A stretch of 46,221 nt of DNA from Candidatus Dormiibacterota bacterium (lineage in GTDB: Bacteria; Chloroflexota; Dormibacteria; Aeolococcales; Aeolococcaceae). The position numbers and the translations under genes are program-made. The DNA is taken from NCBI GenBank assembly GCA_003153125.1, contig PLWW01000073.1, positions 1,477 through 47,697 on the forward strand. Direction: 5' to 3'. Under the pieces are notes generated by a model. That model was not told the origin of the DNA. It saw nothing but the letters and a program-made list of their open reading frames with translations, and did not search any database. Shown piece by piece: positions 16,151-24,710 of this stretch (position 1 is its first letter; every line of letters starts with the position of its first letter).

Positions 16151-16287
16151 TGGAATCGGTAACAGGCATGGCGATCGCCGTGGTCAATGGCGTCGCGCCC
16201 CAGTCCGAAACGGTCAAAATACCTGCCAGCGACGCACACGCAACAGCCAGAGCCCGCGGGCAGATGGTGCACCTAAAGGAGTCGGTC

Positions 16288-17793
16288 ATGGCCGTCGCTG
16301 ATCCCAAGACACACCCCAGCGCTCGCGCCGGCGATCTGGGGCGGACGCCGAGGAAACTGCTCATCGACGGCGAATGGCAGGACGCGGCGTCCGGTAAGAC
16401 ATTTGAGACCACCGACCCTGCCACCGGCGAACGCTTGGCAGATGTCGCCCACGGCGAAGCCGCCGACATCGACAGGGCGGTGCGCGCCGCGCGCCGCGCG
16501 CTCGAGGGTGACTGGGGGTCGATGACCCCGTCGCAACGCAGCAAGATAATCTGGCGCATCGGCGAACTGATCGACGAGCACACCGACGAGCTGGCGCAGC
16601 TGGAGAGCCTCGACAACGGCAAGCCGGTCGGCGTGGCCCGGGTCGCCGATGTTCCGGGGGCTGCGGAGATGTTCCGCTACATGGCCGGATGGGCCACCAA
16701 GATCGAGGGGAGGACGATCCCGCTGAGCGTGCCCGGCGCTTCATGGCATGCCTACACGCTGCATGAACCGGTCGGGGTGGTCGGGCAGATCATCCCGTGG
16801 AACTTCCCGCTGCTCATGGCGTCGTGGAAGCTGGCACCGGCGCTCGCCGCCGGCTGCGCCATCGTACTGAAGCCGGCCGAGCAGACGCCGCTGACGGCGC
16901 TGCGGCTGGGCGAGTTGATGCTCGAAGCGGGTCTGCCCCGGGGCGCGGTCAACATCGTCACCGGCTACGGCGATGCGGGTGCGGCCCTCGCCGAGCACGA
17001 CGGCGTCGACAAGATCGCGTTCACCGGATCCACCGAGGTGGGCAAGCTCATCGTCAAAGCGGCGTCGGGCAACCTCAAGCGGCTGACCTTGGAACTCGGA
17101 GGCAAGTCGCCGAACATCGTCTTCGCAGACGCCGATCCTGAACTGGCCATCGTGGGAGCCACCAACGCCATCTTCTTCAACCACGGTCAATCGTGCTCGG
17201 CGGGCTCGCGTCTGTACGTGGAGAGGAAGCTGTTCGATCGGGTGGTCGAGGGGGTGGCCGCGGCGGCGTCAAAGATCAAACTCGGTCCCGGGCTCGACGA
17301 GACCACGCAGATGGGCCCGCTCGTGTCCGATGAGCAGTTTCAGCGGGTCACCGGCTACCTGGAATCCGGCTACAAGGAAGGCGCTCGCGCTGCCGTCGGC
17401 GGTTCACGCTTCGGCGACCGCGGCTTCTTCGTCGAGCCCACCGTCCTCGTCGACACCACCCCGGACATGAAGGTGGTGCGTGAGGAGATCTTCGGCCCGG
17501 TGGTCACCGCCGCGCCCTTCGACGATCCCAACGAGATTGCTCCGGTTGCCAATGACACCGTGTACGGGCTCGCCGCGGGCATCTGGACCAACGACCTCAG
17601 CAAAGCCCACCGCATGGCGGCGTCCCTGAACGCTGGCAGCGTGTGGATCAACTGCTACCAGGTTTTCGATCCCGCGCTGCCATTCGGCGGTTACAAGCAG
17701 TCTGGCTGGGGACGCGAGATGGGGCTGGAGGCGGTCACAAACTACCTGGAGAGCAAGGCGGTGTGCATCCAGCTCCGAGCCGCCGCGCCGTAG
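16288..17793 (+). CDS. NAD(P)-dependent aldehyde dehydrogenase (class 1/2-like)
   Basis: A 501-residue ALDH. Catalytic Asn172 is in IIPWNFP, Lys195 in VLKPAEQTP, Glu269 in LELGGKSP, and Cys303 in HGQSCSAGSR. The blocks WHAYTLHEPVGVVGQ and FGGYKQSGWGREMG are typical of class 1/2 and phenylacetaldehyde or betaine aldehyde dehydrogenases. The start at 16288 is chosen because AAAGGAG lies 7 bases ahead; an upstream in-frame ATG at 16150 would add 46 residues without family resemblance. Together with the ThDP enzyme 137 bases downstream it could form a 2-oxo-acid to aldehyde to acid route, which is inference. Confidence 0.92.
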   Translation: MAVADPKTHPSARAGDLGRTPRKLLIDGEWQDAASGKTFETTDPATGERLADVAHGEAADIDRAVRAARRALEGDWGSMTPSQRSKIIWRIGELIDEHTDELAQLESLDNGKPVGVARVADVPGAAEMFRYMAGWATKIEGRTIPLSVPGASWHAYTLHEPVGVVGQIIPWNFPLLMASWKLAPALAAGCAIVLKPAEQTPLTALRLGELMLEAGLPRGAVNIVTGYGDAGAALAEHDGVDKIAFTGSTEVGKLIVKAASGNLKRLTLELGGKSPNIVFADADPELAIVGATNAIFFNHGQSCSAGSRLYVERKLFDRVVEGVAAAASKIKLGPGLDETTQMGPLVSDEQFQRVTGYLESGYKEGARAAVGGSRFGDRGFFVEPTVLVDTTPDMKVVREEIFGPVVTAAPFDDPNEIAPVANDTVYGLAAGIWTNDLSKAHRMAASLNAGSVWINCYQVFDPALPFGGYKQSGWGREMGLEAVTNYLESKAVCIQLRAAAP

Positions 17794-17930
17794 AGGAGGG
17801 AGGGGGCTGGCGCCGCCGCGCTCCCGCCCGGCCTCCCCATTCATCCCGCGCTGAGCATCGCGCAGGCTACACAGGCTGCCTTCAGCCGGCGCTGCAATCG
17901 ATGGTGAAGCCAACAAGTTGAGGAATGGTC

Positions 17931-19556
17931 ATGCACAAGGGTCCGGTCACCGGCGGGGATCTGCTCGTCGCGTCGCTCATCGCGAACGGCCTCGAGACGA
18001 TCTTCACGCTGCCCGGTTTGCAGCTCGACCCTGCCTTCGACGCGCTGGCCAAGCGGCCGGACGAGGTGCGCGTGTTGCACACGCGGCACGAGCAGGGTGC
18101 GGCGTACATGGCGGACGGCTTCGCTCGCGTCACCGGCAGGCCGTCGATCTGCATGGTGGTGCCCGGCCCGGGACTGCTCAACGCCATGGCCGGCCTCGCC
18201 ACGGCCTACGCGTGTTCCTCACCAGTGCTCTGCGTTACCGGACAGACGCCGTCGGCGACCATCGACGCGGGGCTTGGGCTTCTCCACGAGATCAAGAACC
18301 AACTGGAGATGGTGCGCGCCGTCGTTAAGTGGTCGGGCCGGGCGATGCGTCCGGAGGAGATCCCCGACCTGGTGTTCACCGCGGTCAGCGAGATGCTGAC
18401 GGGGCGGCCACTTCCGGCCGAGGTGGAGATTCCTCCGGATGTCCTCGCCGCGGTGAGCGAGACGGTGCCGGAGGTGCGCATCGCCCAGCCGCACGGTCCC
18501 GCCCCCGACACGGACGCCCTCACTCACGCCGCCGAGGCATTGCTACGCGCCGAGAGGCCGCTGATCATGGCCGGCGGGGGGGTGATCCGTTCGGGGGCGA
18601 GCGAGCAGATCACCGCGCTGGCGGAGCGGCTCGGCGCGCCGGTAATCATGACCACCAACGGCAAAGGCTCGCTCACTGCGCGCCACGCGCTGGCGTTCGA
18701 GGCCACCGCCATTCCACACCTGCTGTCGCAGGCCGACGTCATCCTGGCGGTGGGCACCCGCTTCGCTCCCCGCAGCGGCACACGGTGGCCGCTGAGCGAT
18801 CACCAGACGCTCATCAAGGTGGACGCGGAGGCCGGCGAGCTGACGCGCGGCATCGCACCGCAGGTGTCCATCGAAGGTGACGCGCGCGCGGTGACCGACC
18901 TGATCGTGGATTTGCTTCCCGGGGGCTTGACCGGGGGCTCTTCGTGGCGCCACCTCGATACGCTGAGGTCGCGGTTGCGCGCCGAGGCCGACGCCATCCA
19001 GCCACAGGCTGCGTACGGCAGGGTACTGCGCGACACCCTGAGCGACGACACCATCCTCATCGATGGCATGAACCAGGTGGGCTATTGGAGCCGCTTCGGC
19101 TACCCGGTGTACACGCCACGCACCTTCATCTCACCCGGCTACCAGGGCACGCTCGGCTTCGAGCTGCCGACCGGCCTCGGGGCGCAGGTGGGCGCTCCGG
19201 ATCAACGCGTGGTCATCCTCGCCGGCGATGGCGGGTTCATGTTCAACGTCGGCGAGCTTGCCACCGCTATGCAGCACAAGATCAACGCCATCACCGTGCT
19301 CTTCAACGACAACGCGTACGGCAACGTGCTGCGCACCCAGGACGACGAGTACGGCGGTCGGCGCATCGCTTCGGACCTGTACAACCCCGACTTCATGAAG
19401 CTCGCCGACAGCTTCGGCGTGCTAGGTTTGCGCGCCGTCGGCCCCGACGATCTCGGCCGCTGCCTGCGCGTCGCGCTCGACGAGGACAGGCCGTCGATCA
19501 TCGAGGTGCCGGTGGAAAAGATGCAGGATCCCTGGCCGCTCATCCAGGGTCACTGA
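17931..19556 (+). CDS. thiamine-diphosphate-dependent enzyme (acetolactate synthase-like)
   Basis: A 541-residue ThDP enzyme with the usual three domains. The N-terminal pyrimidine-binding domain has catalytic Glu54 in HTRHEQGAAYMADG. The central domain starts near residue 190 with LIMAGGGVIRSGA. The C-terminal domain has the ThDP motif starting ILAGDGGFMFNVGEL and ending FNDNAYGN. ATG at 17931 is preferred to one two codons earlier, because AGGA at 17921-17924 is then well spaced. No regulatory subunit gene follows, so biosynthetic acetolactate synthase is unlikely. A 2-oxo-acid decarboxylase or carboligase is more probable. The adjacent aldehyde dehydrogenase would suit a decarboxylase product. 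Confidence 0.88.
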   Translation: MHKGPVTGGDLLVASLIANGLETIFTLPGLQLDPAFDALAKRPDEVRVLHTRHEQGAAYMADGFARVTGRPSICMVVPGPGLLNAMAGLATAYACSSPVLCVTGQTPSATIDAGLGLLHEIKNQLEMVRAVVKWSGRAMRPEEIPDLVFTAVSEMLTGRPLPAEVEIPPDVLAAVSETVPEVRIAQPHGPAPDTDALTHAAEALLRAERPLIMAGGGVIRSGASEQITALAERLGAPVIMTTNGKGSLTARHALAFEATAIPHLLSQADVILAVGTRFAPRSGTRWPLSDHQTLIKVDAEAGELTRGIAPQVSIEGDARAVTDLIVDLLPGGLTGGSSWRHLDTLRSRLRAEADAIQPQAAYGRVLRDTLSDDTILIDGMNQVGYWSRFGYPVYTPRTFISPGYQGTLGFELPTGLGAQVGAPDQRVVILAGDGGFMFNVGELATAMQHKINAITVLFNDNAYGNVLRTQDDEYGGRRIASDLYNPDFMKLADSFGVLGLRAVGPDDLGRCLRVALDEDRPSIIEVPVEKMQDPWPLIQGH

Positions 19557-19568
19557 CCCTGGTCGGAC

Positions 19569-20846
19569 TCACGTCGAACGCTTCGACGCCTCCTCGATCT
19601 CGTCGAGGACCGGCAGAAGGTACTGTTTGAAGAGGGGCGGGTTCTCGGTGATGGGGAAATGCCCGAGTCCTGGCATCGGATGCAGCCGCGCGCCGGGAAT
19701 TCTCTCGACGGTCGCCTGGCTCAGCTCGAGTGTGCACGAATAGTCGTAATCGCCGGTCATGAGATGCACCGGGCACGCGCTGGTATCGATTCCGCCGACT
19801 CGGTCCTGGGCATTCCAATCGGTGCTGTAGAAGTCGATGTCGCCGTTGAAGACAGCGGCCCCGGCCTGGCTGTAAATCCACCACGTCTCGCGCCGGTGTA
19901 GCTCTGGTGAGCGTGGTGCCACCAGCCCGTCGACCCATGCCGGCACCGCCTCGGACTCGTTGACCTCTGGGTGATGGGTCCAGCTGATGCGACGCCCCGC
20001 CACCCGGTCGGCGCTCTCGCAGCCGACGACCGCCGCGAAGAGGTCGGGGCGGCGGAGCGCCAGTTCGAGAACAATCTCGCCGCCCATCGAGCACCCGAGC
20101 GCGATCGTCCCCTGCAATCCCAGTGCTGTCGCGAACGCCGCGGTGAAGCCGGCGTAGAAGTCCGTGGTCAGGTGGTATTCCTCCTGCCACCAGCCTTCCG
20201 GTGGCATGGAGCGGCCATGGCGGGGCAGGTCGAACGCAATGAGCCGCCAGCGCGCGGCGAGGTCGGCGTCGTTCAGCATGTGCATGAACTGCCGCGAGTC
20301 GGCGCCGGCAGTGTGCAGGAGCAGGAGCGGCCGTCCCGTGCCCGCTTCCTCGTAGTACACGCGATAGCGCCGGCCCTCGAACTCCAGCCACAGGTACCGC
20401 CCGGTGACGGGTTCGACTCCGAGCGCGGGGCCGGGCTGGTGGCGGTCGCGAGCGGACGGGCCGGAGACCACCTCGCGAGCCAGCTCGGAGAGGCGGCGCA
20501 CCACCCGCGCCGACGCCATGAACAGACGCCGGTCACCGTCGACGCGGAAGTCGCTGACGCGCATCCACATCGCGAAGAGATCGTGGTGGTGGCGCGGTGG
20601 TGTCGACTCCAGAAAACGCTGCCACGTTGTCGGCGACGCGGAGAGGCCGAAGTCCCAGGCATCGTCGATGGATATGGAGAGGGACGCGTCGCTGATGCGG
20701 GCGTCAAAGACGATGAGGCACTGCGCGTCACCCGACCGTAGCAGCAGCCGGAACCGTGATCGGGTCCCGATGACCCGCAACTCGGGGTCGGCGTCCGCCG
20801 CGGCACGAAAGGCCTCGAGCCACGCTGCCGACAGGAAGTCACTCAT
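19569..20846 (-). CDS. SCP2-like domain fused to alpha/beta hydrolase
   Basis: A 425-residue protein. Residues about 1-125 resemble the SCP2/sterol-carrier-type domain of small ligand-binding proteins (FRLLLRSGDAQCLIVFDARI, then SPTTWQRFLES). Residues about 150-425 are an alpha/beta hydrolase: strand and oxyanion segment LLLLHTAGADSR (174-185), nucleophile elbow GCSMGG with Ser253, acid Asp366 or Asp368 in MTGDYDYS, and His396 in GLGHFP. ATG at 20846 has GGAGAGG 6 bases ahead. It converges on the ThDP gene (12-base gap) and diverges from the tautomerase gene. Possible roles are a C-C bond hydrolase or an esterase whose front domain presents a hydrophobic substrate; neither is proven. Confidence 0.75.
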   Translation of the reverse strand: MSDFLSAAWLEAFRAAADADPELRVIGTRSRFRLLLRSGDAQCLIVFDARISDASLSISIDDAWDFGLSASPTTWQRFLESTPPRHHHDLFAMWMRVSDFRVDGDRRLFMASARVVRRLSELAREVVSGPSARDRHQPGPALGVEPVTGRYLWLEFEGRRYRVYYEEAGTGRPLLLLHTAGADSRQFMHMLNDADLAARWRLIAFDLPRHGRSMPPEGWWQEEYHLTTDFYAGFTAAFATALGLQGTIALGCSMGGEIVLELALRRPDLFAAVVGCESADRVAGRRISWTHHPEVNESEAVPAWVDGLVAPRSPELHRRETWWIYSQAGAAVFNGDIDFYSTDWNAQDRVGGIDTSACPVHLMTGDYDYSCTLELSQATVERIPGARLHPMPGLGHFPITENPPLFKQYLLPVLDEIEEASKRST

Positions 20847-20972
20847 GCCCTCTCCAGTGACCGCCGTCGAAGCACCGCAGCCGGTGGGCGGGTCGATTTC
20901 TACTATAGGATCCGGTGCGAGGCCACCGCGCCGAAACGCCGCGCACATGGCGGCGGGACCACCACCGTTCGT

Positions 20973-20988
20973 GATGCGTGCATGCATC
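20973..20988. promoter_or_regulatory. inverted repeat GATGC-N6-GCATC in the divergent spacer
   Basis: A perfect 5-bp inverted repeat with 6-base centre lies midway in the 257-base spacer between the hydrolase fusion (minus) and the tautomerase (plus). The flanks GTGAT and ATCGC nearly extend it to the GTGAT/ATCAC type seen elsewhere. A regulator site for both directions is inferred from position. Confidence 0.35.
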
Positions 20989-21103
20989 GCGGTAATACCA
21001 CTGCAGTCGCCCAACGCGGACGCGCGAAGGTCGGCGCGCCCGACCCGAGTAAGCTTCGACGGTTTGCAGTGCCCCACTCCCGACTCGGGACGGAGACAGA
21101 GCC

Positions 21104-21304
21104 ATGCCGTTTGTCGAGATCACCCTCACCGAGGGACGCAGCCCCGAGCAGTTGCGCACGCTGATCACGCGGTTGACGGACGCCACGGAGACAAGCCTCG
21201 GCGCGACCCGCGACACCATCCGCGTCGTGGTTCGCGAGGTGCCGCCGACCCATTACGCGGCCGGCGACGTGACACTCGCCGAGAGCCGACCCACTCGCGG
21301 ATGA
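21104..21304 (+). CDS. 4-oxalocrotonate tautomerase family protein
   Basis: A 66-residue tautomerase. The catalytic N-terminal proline is encoded directly after the start Met (MPFVEITLTEGRS), and the family helix RTLITRLTDATETSLGA and the strand IRVVVREVP follow. Length fits the 4-OT subunit (60-70). GGAG lies about 10 bases before the ATG. The last 4 bases overlap the ATG of the semialdehyde dehydrogenase, so they are coupled. In meta-cleavage pathways this enzyme isomerises the product of that dehydrogenase, which strongly supports the pairing. It would act on the enol form of an oxalocrotonate or its carboxylated analogue. Confidence 0.88.
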   Translation: MPFVEITLTEGRSPEQLRTLITRLTDATETSLGATRDTIRVVVREVPPTHYAAGDVTLAESRPTRG

Positions 21305-22746
21305 CGTTCATCCCCCACGTCATCGATGGCGAGGAGGTGGAGTCTCTCGACGGCGCGCGCTTTGAGAGCGTCGACCCGTGGACGCGCGCACCCTGGGCCG
21401 AGGTCGCTCTCGGCGACGCGAGGGATGCGGAGCGCGCGGTGACTGCTGCGCGGCGTGCGTTCGACACCGGACCGTGGCCGCGCATGGGGTACGCCGAGCG
21501 CGGCAAGATCCTGCACCGGCTCGCCGACCTCATCGAAGCACGCGGCGGCGAGTTGGCGCTGGCCGACACGACCGACATGGGCAAGCCGATCTCCGACGCC
21601 ACGGCGATGGACGTGCCCCGGTCGGCGCACAACCTCCGCTTCTTTGCCGACCACGCGCGCATGTCGGTCGGCGACCTCTTGCCGATGGACACCGGCCACC
21701 ACGCGTACACGCGCTTCGAGCCTGCGGGCGTCGTCGTGGCCATCGCGCCGTGGAACTTCCCGCTGATGCTGGAGACATGGAAGGTGGCCCCGGCACTGGC
21801 GTGGGGGAACTGCGTCGTTCTCAAGCCTGCGGAGGACACTCCGGCGTCGGCGCACATCCTCGGCCGGCTCGCCAACGAGGCGGGCCTGCCGCCGGGAGTG
21901 CTCAACGTGGTGCAGGGGTACGGTCCCGAGTCGGCCGGGCAGGCGCTCACCGAGGATGCGCGCGTCGACAGGATCACCTTCACCGGCGAGTCGGGCACCG
22001 GCCGGGCCGTCTCCCGGGCCGCCGCGGCGAATCTCACCCCCGTCAGCCTCGAGCTCGGCGGCAAGGGCGCCAACCTCGTCTTCGATGATGCCGACCTCGA
22101 GCGTGCAGTGCGCTGGTCGATCCAGGCGGTTTTCTCCAACGCCGGCCAGGTGTGTCTTGCGGGAAGCAGGCTCTTCGTTCAGCGGGGCATCTTCCACGCT
22201 TTCCTCGATGCATTCACCGCGGCCGCCGACGCCATGGTCGCTGGCGATCCCAAGGACCCAAGCACCAAGCTCGGGCCACTGTCATCCGAGGCGCACTTCA
22301 ACAAGGTGCGGGAGTACGTCGAGGGCGCGGTGGGGGAGGGCGCGACCATCGTCACCGGGGGCGTGGGCGACGGCTGGGTGATCCGCCCGACGATTCTCAC
22401 GGGTGCTTCGGCGACGGCGCGGGTGCGCTGCGAAGAGATCTTCGGTCCCGTGGTGGTGGTGGACGCCTTCGACTCCGAGGACGAGGCGGTGGCGGCCGCG
22501 AACAACACCCCCTACGGCCTCAACGCCATGCTCTTCACCGAGAACCTCTCACGGGCGCACCGTGTCGCCGCCGCGCTGCGCGCGGGCACCGTGTGGACCA
22601 ACTGCTTCTTCATCCGCGACCTTCGCGCCCCGTTCGGCGGCGTCGGCGACTCGGGTGTGGGCCGGGAGGGCGGCAACTTCAGTCGTGAGTTCTTCACTGA
22701 GCCGAAGGCGGTGGTGATGGAGATCACACCGGCCCCGCGAGCCTGA
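21301..22746 (+). CDS. 2-hydroxymuconic-semialdehyde-dehydrogenase-like aldehyde dehydrogenase
   Basis: A 481-residue ALDH of the XylG/DmpC type. Catalytic Asn152 is in IAPWNFP, Lys175 in VLKPAEDTP, Glu251 in LELGGKGANLVF, and Cys285 in NAGQVCLAGSR. The stretches TFTGESGTGRAVS and FFIRDLRAPFGGVGDSGVG are characteristic of hydroxymuconic semialdehyde dehydrogenases and set it apart from the other three ALDHs here. The family oxidises the ring-cleavage semialdehyde with NAD. The upstream overlapping tautomerase gene completes the oxalocrotonate branch. With GalB- and LigK-like genes nearby, a 4-carboxylated semialdehyde is a possible substrate, by inference. Confidence 0.88.
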   Translation: MTFIPHVIDGEEVESLDGARFESVDPWTRAPWAEVALGDARDAERAVTAARRAFDTGPWPRMGYAERGKILHRLADLIEARGGELALADTTDMGKPISDATAMDVPRSAHNLRFFADHARMSVGDLLPMDTGHHAYTRFEPAGVVVAIAPWNFPLMLETWKVAPALAWGNCVVLKPAEDTPASAHILGRLANEAGLPPGVLNVVQGYGPESAGQALTEDARVDRITFTGESGTGRAVSRAAAANLTPVSLELGGKGANLVFDDADLERAVRWSIQAVFSNAGQVCLAGSRLFVQRGIFHAFLDAFTAAADAMVAGDPKDPSTKLGPLSSEAHFNKVREYVEGAVGEGATIVTGGVGDGWVIRPTILTGASATARVRCEEIFGPVVVVDAFDSEDEAVAAANNTPYGLNAMLFTENLSRAHRVAAALRAGTVWTNCFFIRDLRAPFGGVGDSGVGREGGNFSREFFTEPKAVVMEITPAPRA

Positions 22747-22762
22747 GTCAGCGGGACGGGCG

Positions 22763-23740
22763 TCAGCTCGGCAGGAGCAGGAGCTTGCCGATCGTCTTGC
22801 GGCCCTCGAGGTCTCGGTGTGCCCTGGCCGCGTCGGTGAGGGGGTAGCGACCGCCGATGTGCACCGTCAGCCGGCCCTCGGCCATCCAGGCGAAGAGGTC
22901 GGAGCAGCGCCAGAGGAACTCCTCGCGCGTTCGCGTGTAGTGGGCGAGCGTCGGGCGGGTGACGTACAGCGATCCGCCGCTGTTGAGCCGCTGCAGGTCG
23001 ACCGGCGGCACCGGTCCGCTGGCGGCGCCGTACAACACCATGCAGCCCCTCGGGCGTAGCGATGCGAGGCTGCCGTCGAAGGTGGTCCGCCCCACGCCGT
23101 CGTACACCGCCGCCGCGCCCTCACCCTCGGTGAGCAGGCGGACGCGCGGAGCGAACTCTCCCTCGCCGTACGAGATCACCTCGTCGGCGCCGGCGTCACC
23201 CGCTGCCGCCTCCTTCTCCGCAGTCGACACCGTCGCGATCACCCGGCCGCCGCGCAGCTTGACGATCTGCGTCAGCAGCAGCCCGACCCCGCCGGCCGCG
23301 GCATGCACCACCACCGTCTCGCCCGCCTGCACCGGGTACGTCGATGTCGCCAGGAAGTGCGCGGTGAGGCCCTGCAGCAAGACCGCCGCTGCGACTTCGT
23401 CCGGGACGCCGACGGGGATCTGGACCGCCTCCCTGGCATCGACCAGCACGAGCTCGGCATAGCTGCCCGGGGCATATTTCCAGGCGACACGGTCGCCCTC
23501 GCTGAAGCCTTCCACGTCGGGACCGACGCCGACGACCCTGCCGGCGCCCTCGCCGCCGAGGAAGAAGGGCGTCTTGCCGGCGTAGAGCCCGATACCCTCG
23601 CGCTTGTAGACATCCGCGAAGTTGACGCCGGCGGCGCTCACCGCGACGAGCAGCTGGCCCTGGCCCTGCGCGGGGTCGGGGACATCGACGACCTCGAGCA
23701 CCTCGGGACCGCCATACCGGGCAGCACGGACTGCGCGCAT
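22763..23740 (-). CDS. zinc-independent quinone oxidoreductase (MDR family)
   Basis: A 325-residue medium-chain NADPH:quinone oxidoreductase. The start MRAVRAARYGGPEVLE, NFADVYKREGIGLY, and the nucleotide-binding HAAAGGVGLLLTQIVKLRG (146-164) are typical. The catalytic-zinc Cys and His of alcohol dehydrogenases are missing, as in the quinone reductase branch. ATG at 23740 is preferred to a GTG three codons upstream because AGGAG is then 8 bases away. It reads opposite to its neighbours, ending 16 bases from the ALDH stop. A near-perfect 15-base palindrome lies 19 bases upstream, suggesting its own repressor. It may reduce quinones or enones formed during aromatic breakdown. Confidence 0.88.
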   Translation of the reverse strand: MRAVRAARYGGPEVLEVVDVPDPAQGQGQLLVAVSAAGVNFADVYKREGIGLYAGKTPFFLGGEGAGRVVGVGPDVEGFSEGDRVAWKYAPGSYAELVLVDAREAVQIPVGVPDEVAAAVLLQGLTAHFLATSTYPVQAGETVVVHAAAGGVGLLLTQIVKLRGGRVIATVSTAEKEAAAGDAGADEVISYGEGEFAPRVRLLTEGEGAAAVYDGVGRTTFDGSLASLRPRGCMVLYGAASGPVPPVDLQRLNSGGSLYVTRPTLAHYTRTREEFLWRCSDLFAWMAEGRLTVHIGGRYPLTDAARAHRDLEGRKTIGKLLLLPS

Positions 23741-23758
23741 CTCTTCCACTCCTGCGGA

Positions 23759-23773
23759 GACGGTGACACCGTC
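23759..23773. promoter_or_regulatory. palindromic operator candidate GACGGTG-A-CACCGTC
   Basis: Seven-base arms around a single centre base, perfectly symmetrical, lie 19-33 bases before the quinone oxidoreductase start and in the divergent spacer with the galB-like operon. The position fits a repressor binding between promoter and gene. The regulator is not identified. Confidence 0.42.
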
Positions 23774-23811
23774 ATCGTATCCGCCACTGCGAGACGGCCG
23801 TGTTCACCGCG

Positions 23812-23829
23812 GCTGATCGAAGGATCAGC
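23812..23829. promoter_or_regulatory. inverted repeat GCTGATC-GAAG-GATCAGC
   Basis: Seven-base perfect arms around a 4-base centre lie in the middle of the 235-base divergent spacer. Followed at 23837 by TTGACC, it could be an operator for the plus-strand galB-like operon. It could also form a small hairpin in RNA. Confidence 0.35.
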
Positions 23830-23975
23830 GCTCATCGGTTGACCTGGTGGCTTCTGCGCGTCACGGTGAGGAGCGCTGTCCGAAGGACTGGGCGCGTGTG
23901 GGTTTTGGGTACGCTCGCCCCGCGCCCGATCTGTCACGAAACACGCGCCTGTCCACGAACCAGGAGGGACCCAGA

Positions 23976-24710
23976 GTGGCCGACACGAAGGCTTCGACGC
24001 TGGTGGTCAGCGCGCACGCCGCCGACTTCGTGTGGCGCGCCGGCGGCGCCATCGCGCTCGCTGCGGAACGCGGCGAGAAGGTGCACATTGTGTGCCTCTC
24101 GTACGGCGAGCGCGGCGAATCCGCCAGCGCGTGGCGGGCCGGCAAGACACTCGACGAGATCAAGGCGCTGCGGCGGTCCGAGGCCGAGGCCGCCGCGGAG
24201 GCGCTCGGCGCGGGCATCGAGTTCCTCGACTCGGGCGACTACCCGCTGCGGCCCACCGCGGAGCTCCTCGACACGCTGGTCCGCATCTACCGCACCACAC
24301 AGCCGACCGTCGTGCTGACACACATGCGCGCCGACCCGTACAACTATGACCACCCGGTCGCGGCGCACCTCGCCATCGAGGCGCGCATCAACGCGCAGGC
24401 GGCCGGCTACCCGGCGCCCGGCGCGCCGCTCGGAGCTCCCCCGGTCTTCTTCTTCGAGCCCCACCAGCCTGAGCAGTGCGACTTCAAGCCCGAGGTACTG
24501 CTCGACATCACCAGCGTCTTCGATCGCAAGCGCAAGGCGATGGAGTGCATGGTCGCTCAGCGCCACATGTGGGACTACTACACGGACCTCGCCCGCAGGC
24601 GCGGCGTCCAACTGGCCCGAAACGCGGGCCCCAACATGGGCTTTCCCACCACCGTCCTTGCCGAGGCATACGCGCGCCTGTACCCACAGGTGACGGACAC
24701 ACTGAGGTGA
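23976..24710 (+). CDS. galB: 4-oxalomesaconate hydratase-like protein (GalB type, PIG-L/LmbE fold)
   Basis: A 244-residue LmbE-superfamily zinc protein. The metal-binding front motif reads SAHAADFVWRAGG (His14, Asp17) instead of the AHPDDE of sugar deacetylases, and CLSYGERGESASAW and DPYNYDHPVAAHLA (His126) follow. This wording is that of GalB, the gallate-pathway hydratase that turns 4-oxalomesaconate into 4-carboxy-4-hydroxy-2-oxoadipate. GTG at 23976 is chosen for the CAGGAGGG stretch 7 bases ahead. The overlapping next gene encodes the aldolase of the following step, which supports the call. A PIG-L deacetylase of unknown substrate is the alternative. Confidence 0.82.
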   Translation: MADTKASTLVVSAHAADFVWRAGGAIALAAERGEKVHIVCLSYGERGESASAWRAGKTLDEIKALRRSEAEAAAEALGAGIEFLDSGDYPLRPTAELLDTLVRIYRTTQPTVVLTHMRADPYNYDHPVAAHLAIEARINAQAAGYPAPGAPLGAPPVFFFEPHQPEQCDFKPEVLLDITSVFDRKRKAMECMVAQRHMWDYYTDLARRRGVQLARNAGPNMGFPTTVLAEAYARLYPQVTDTLR

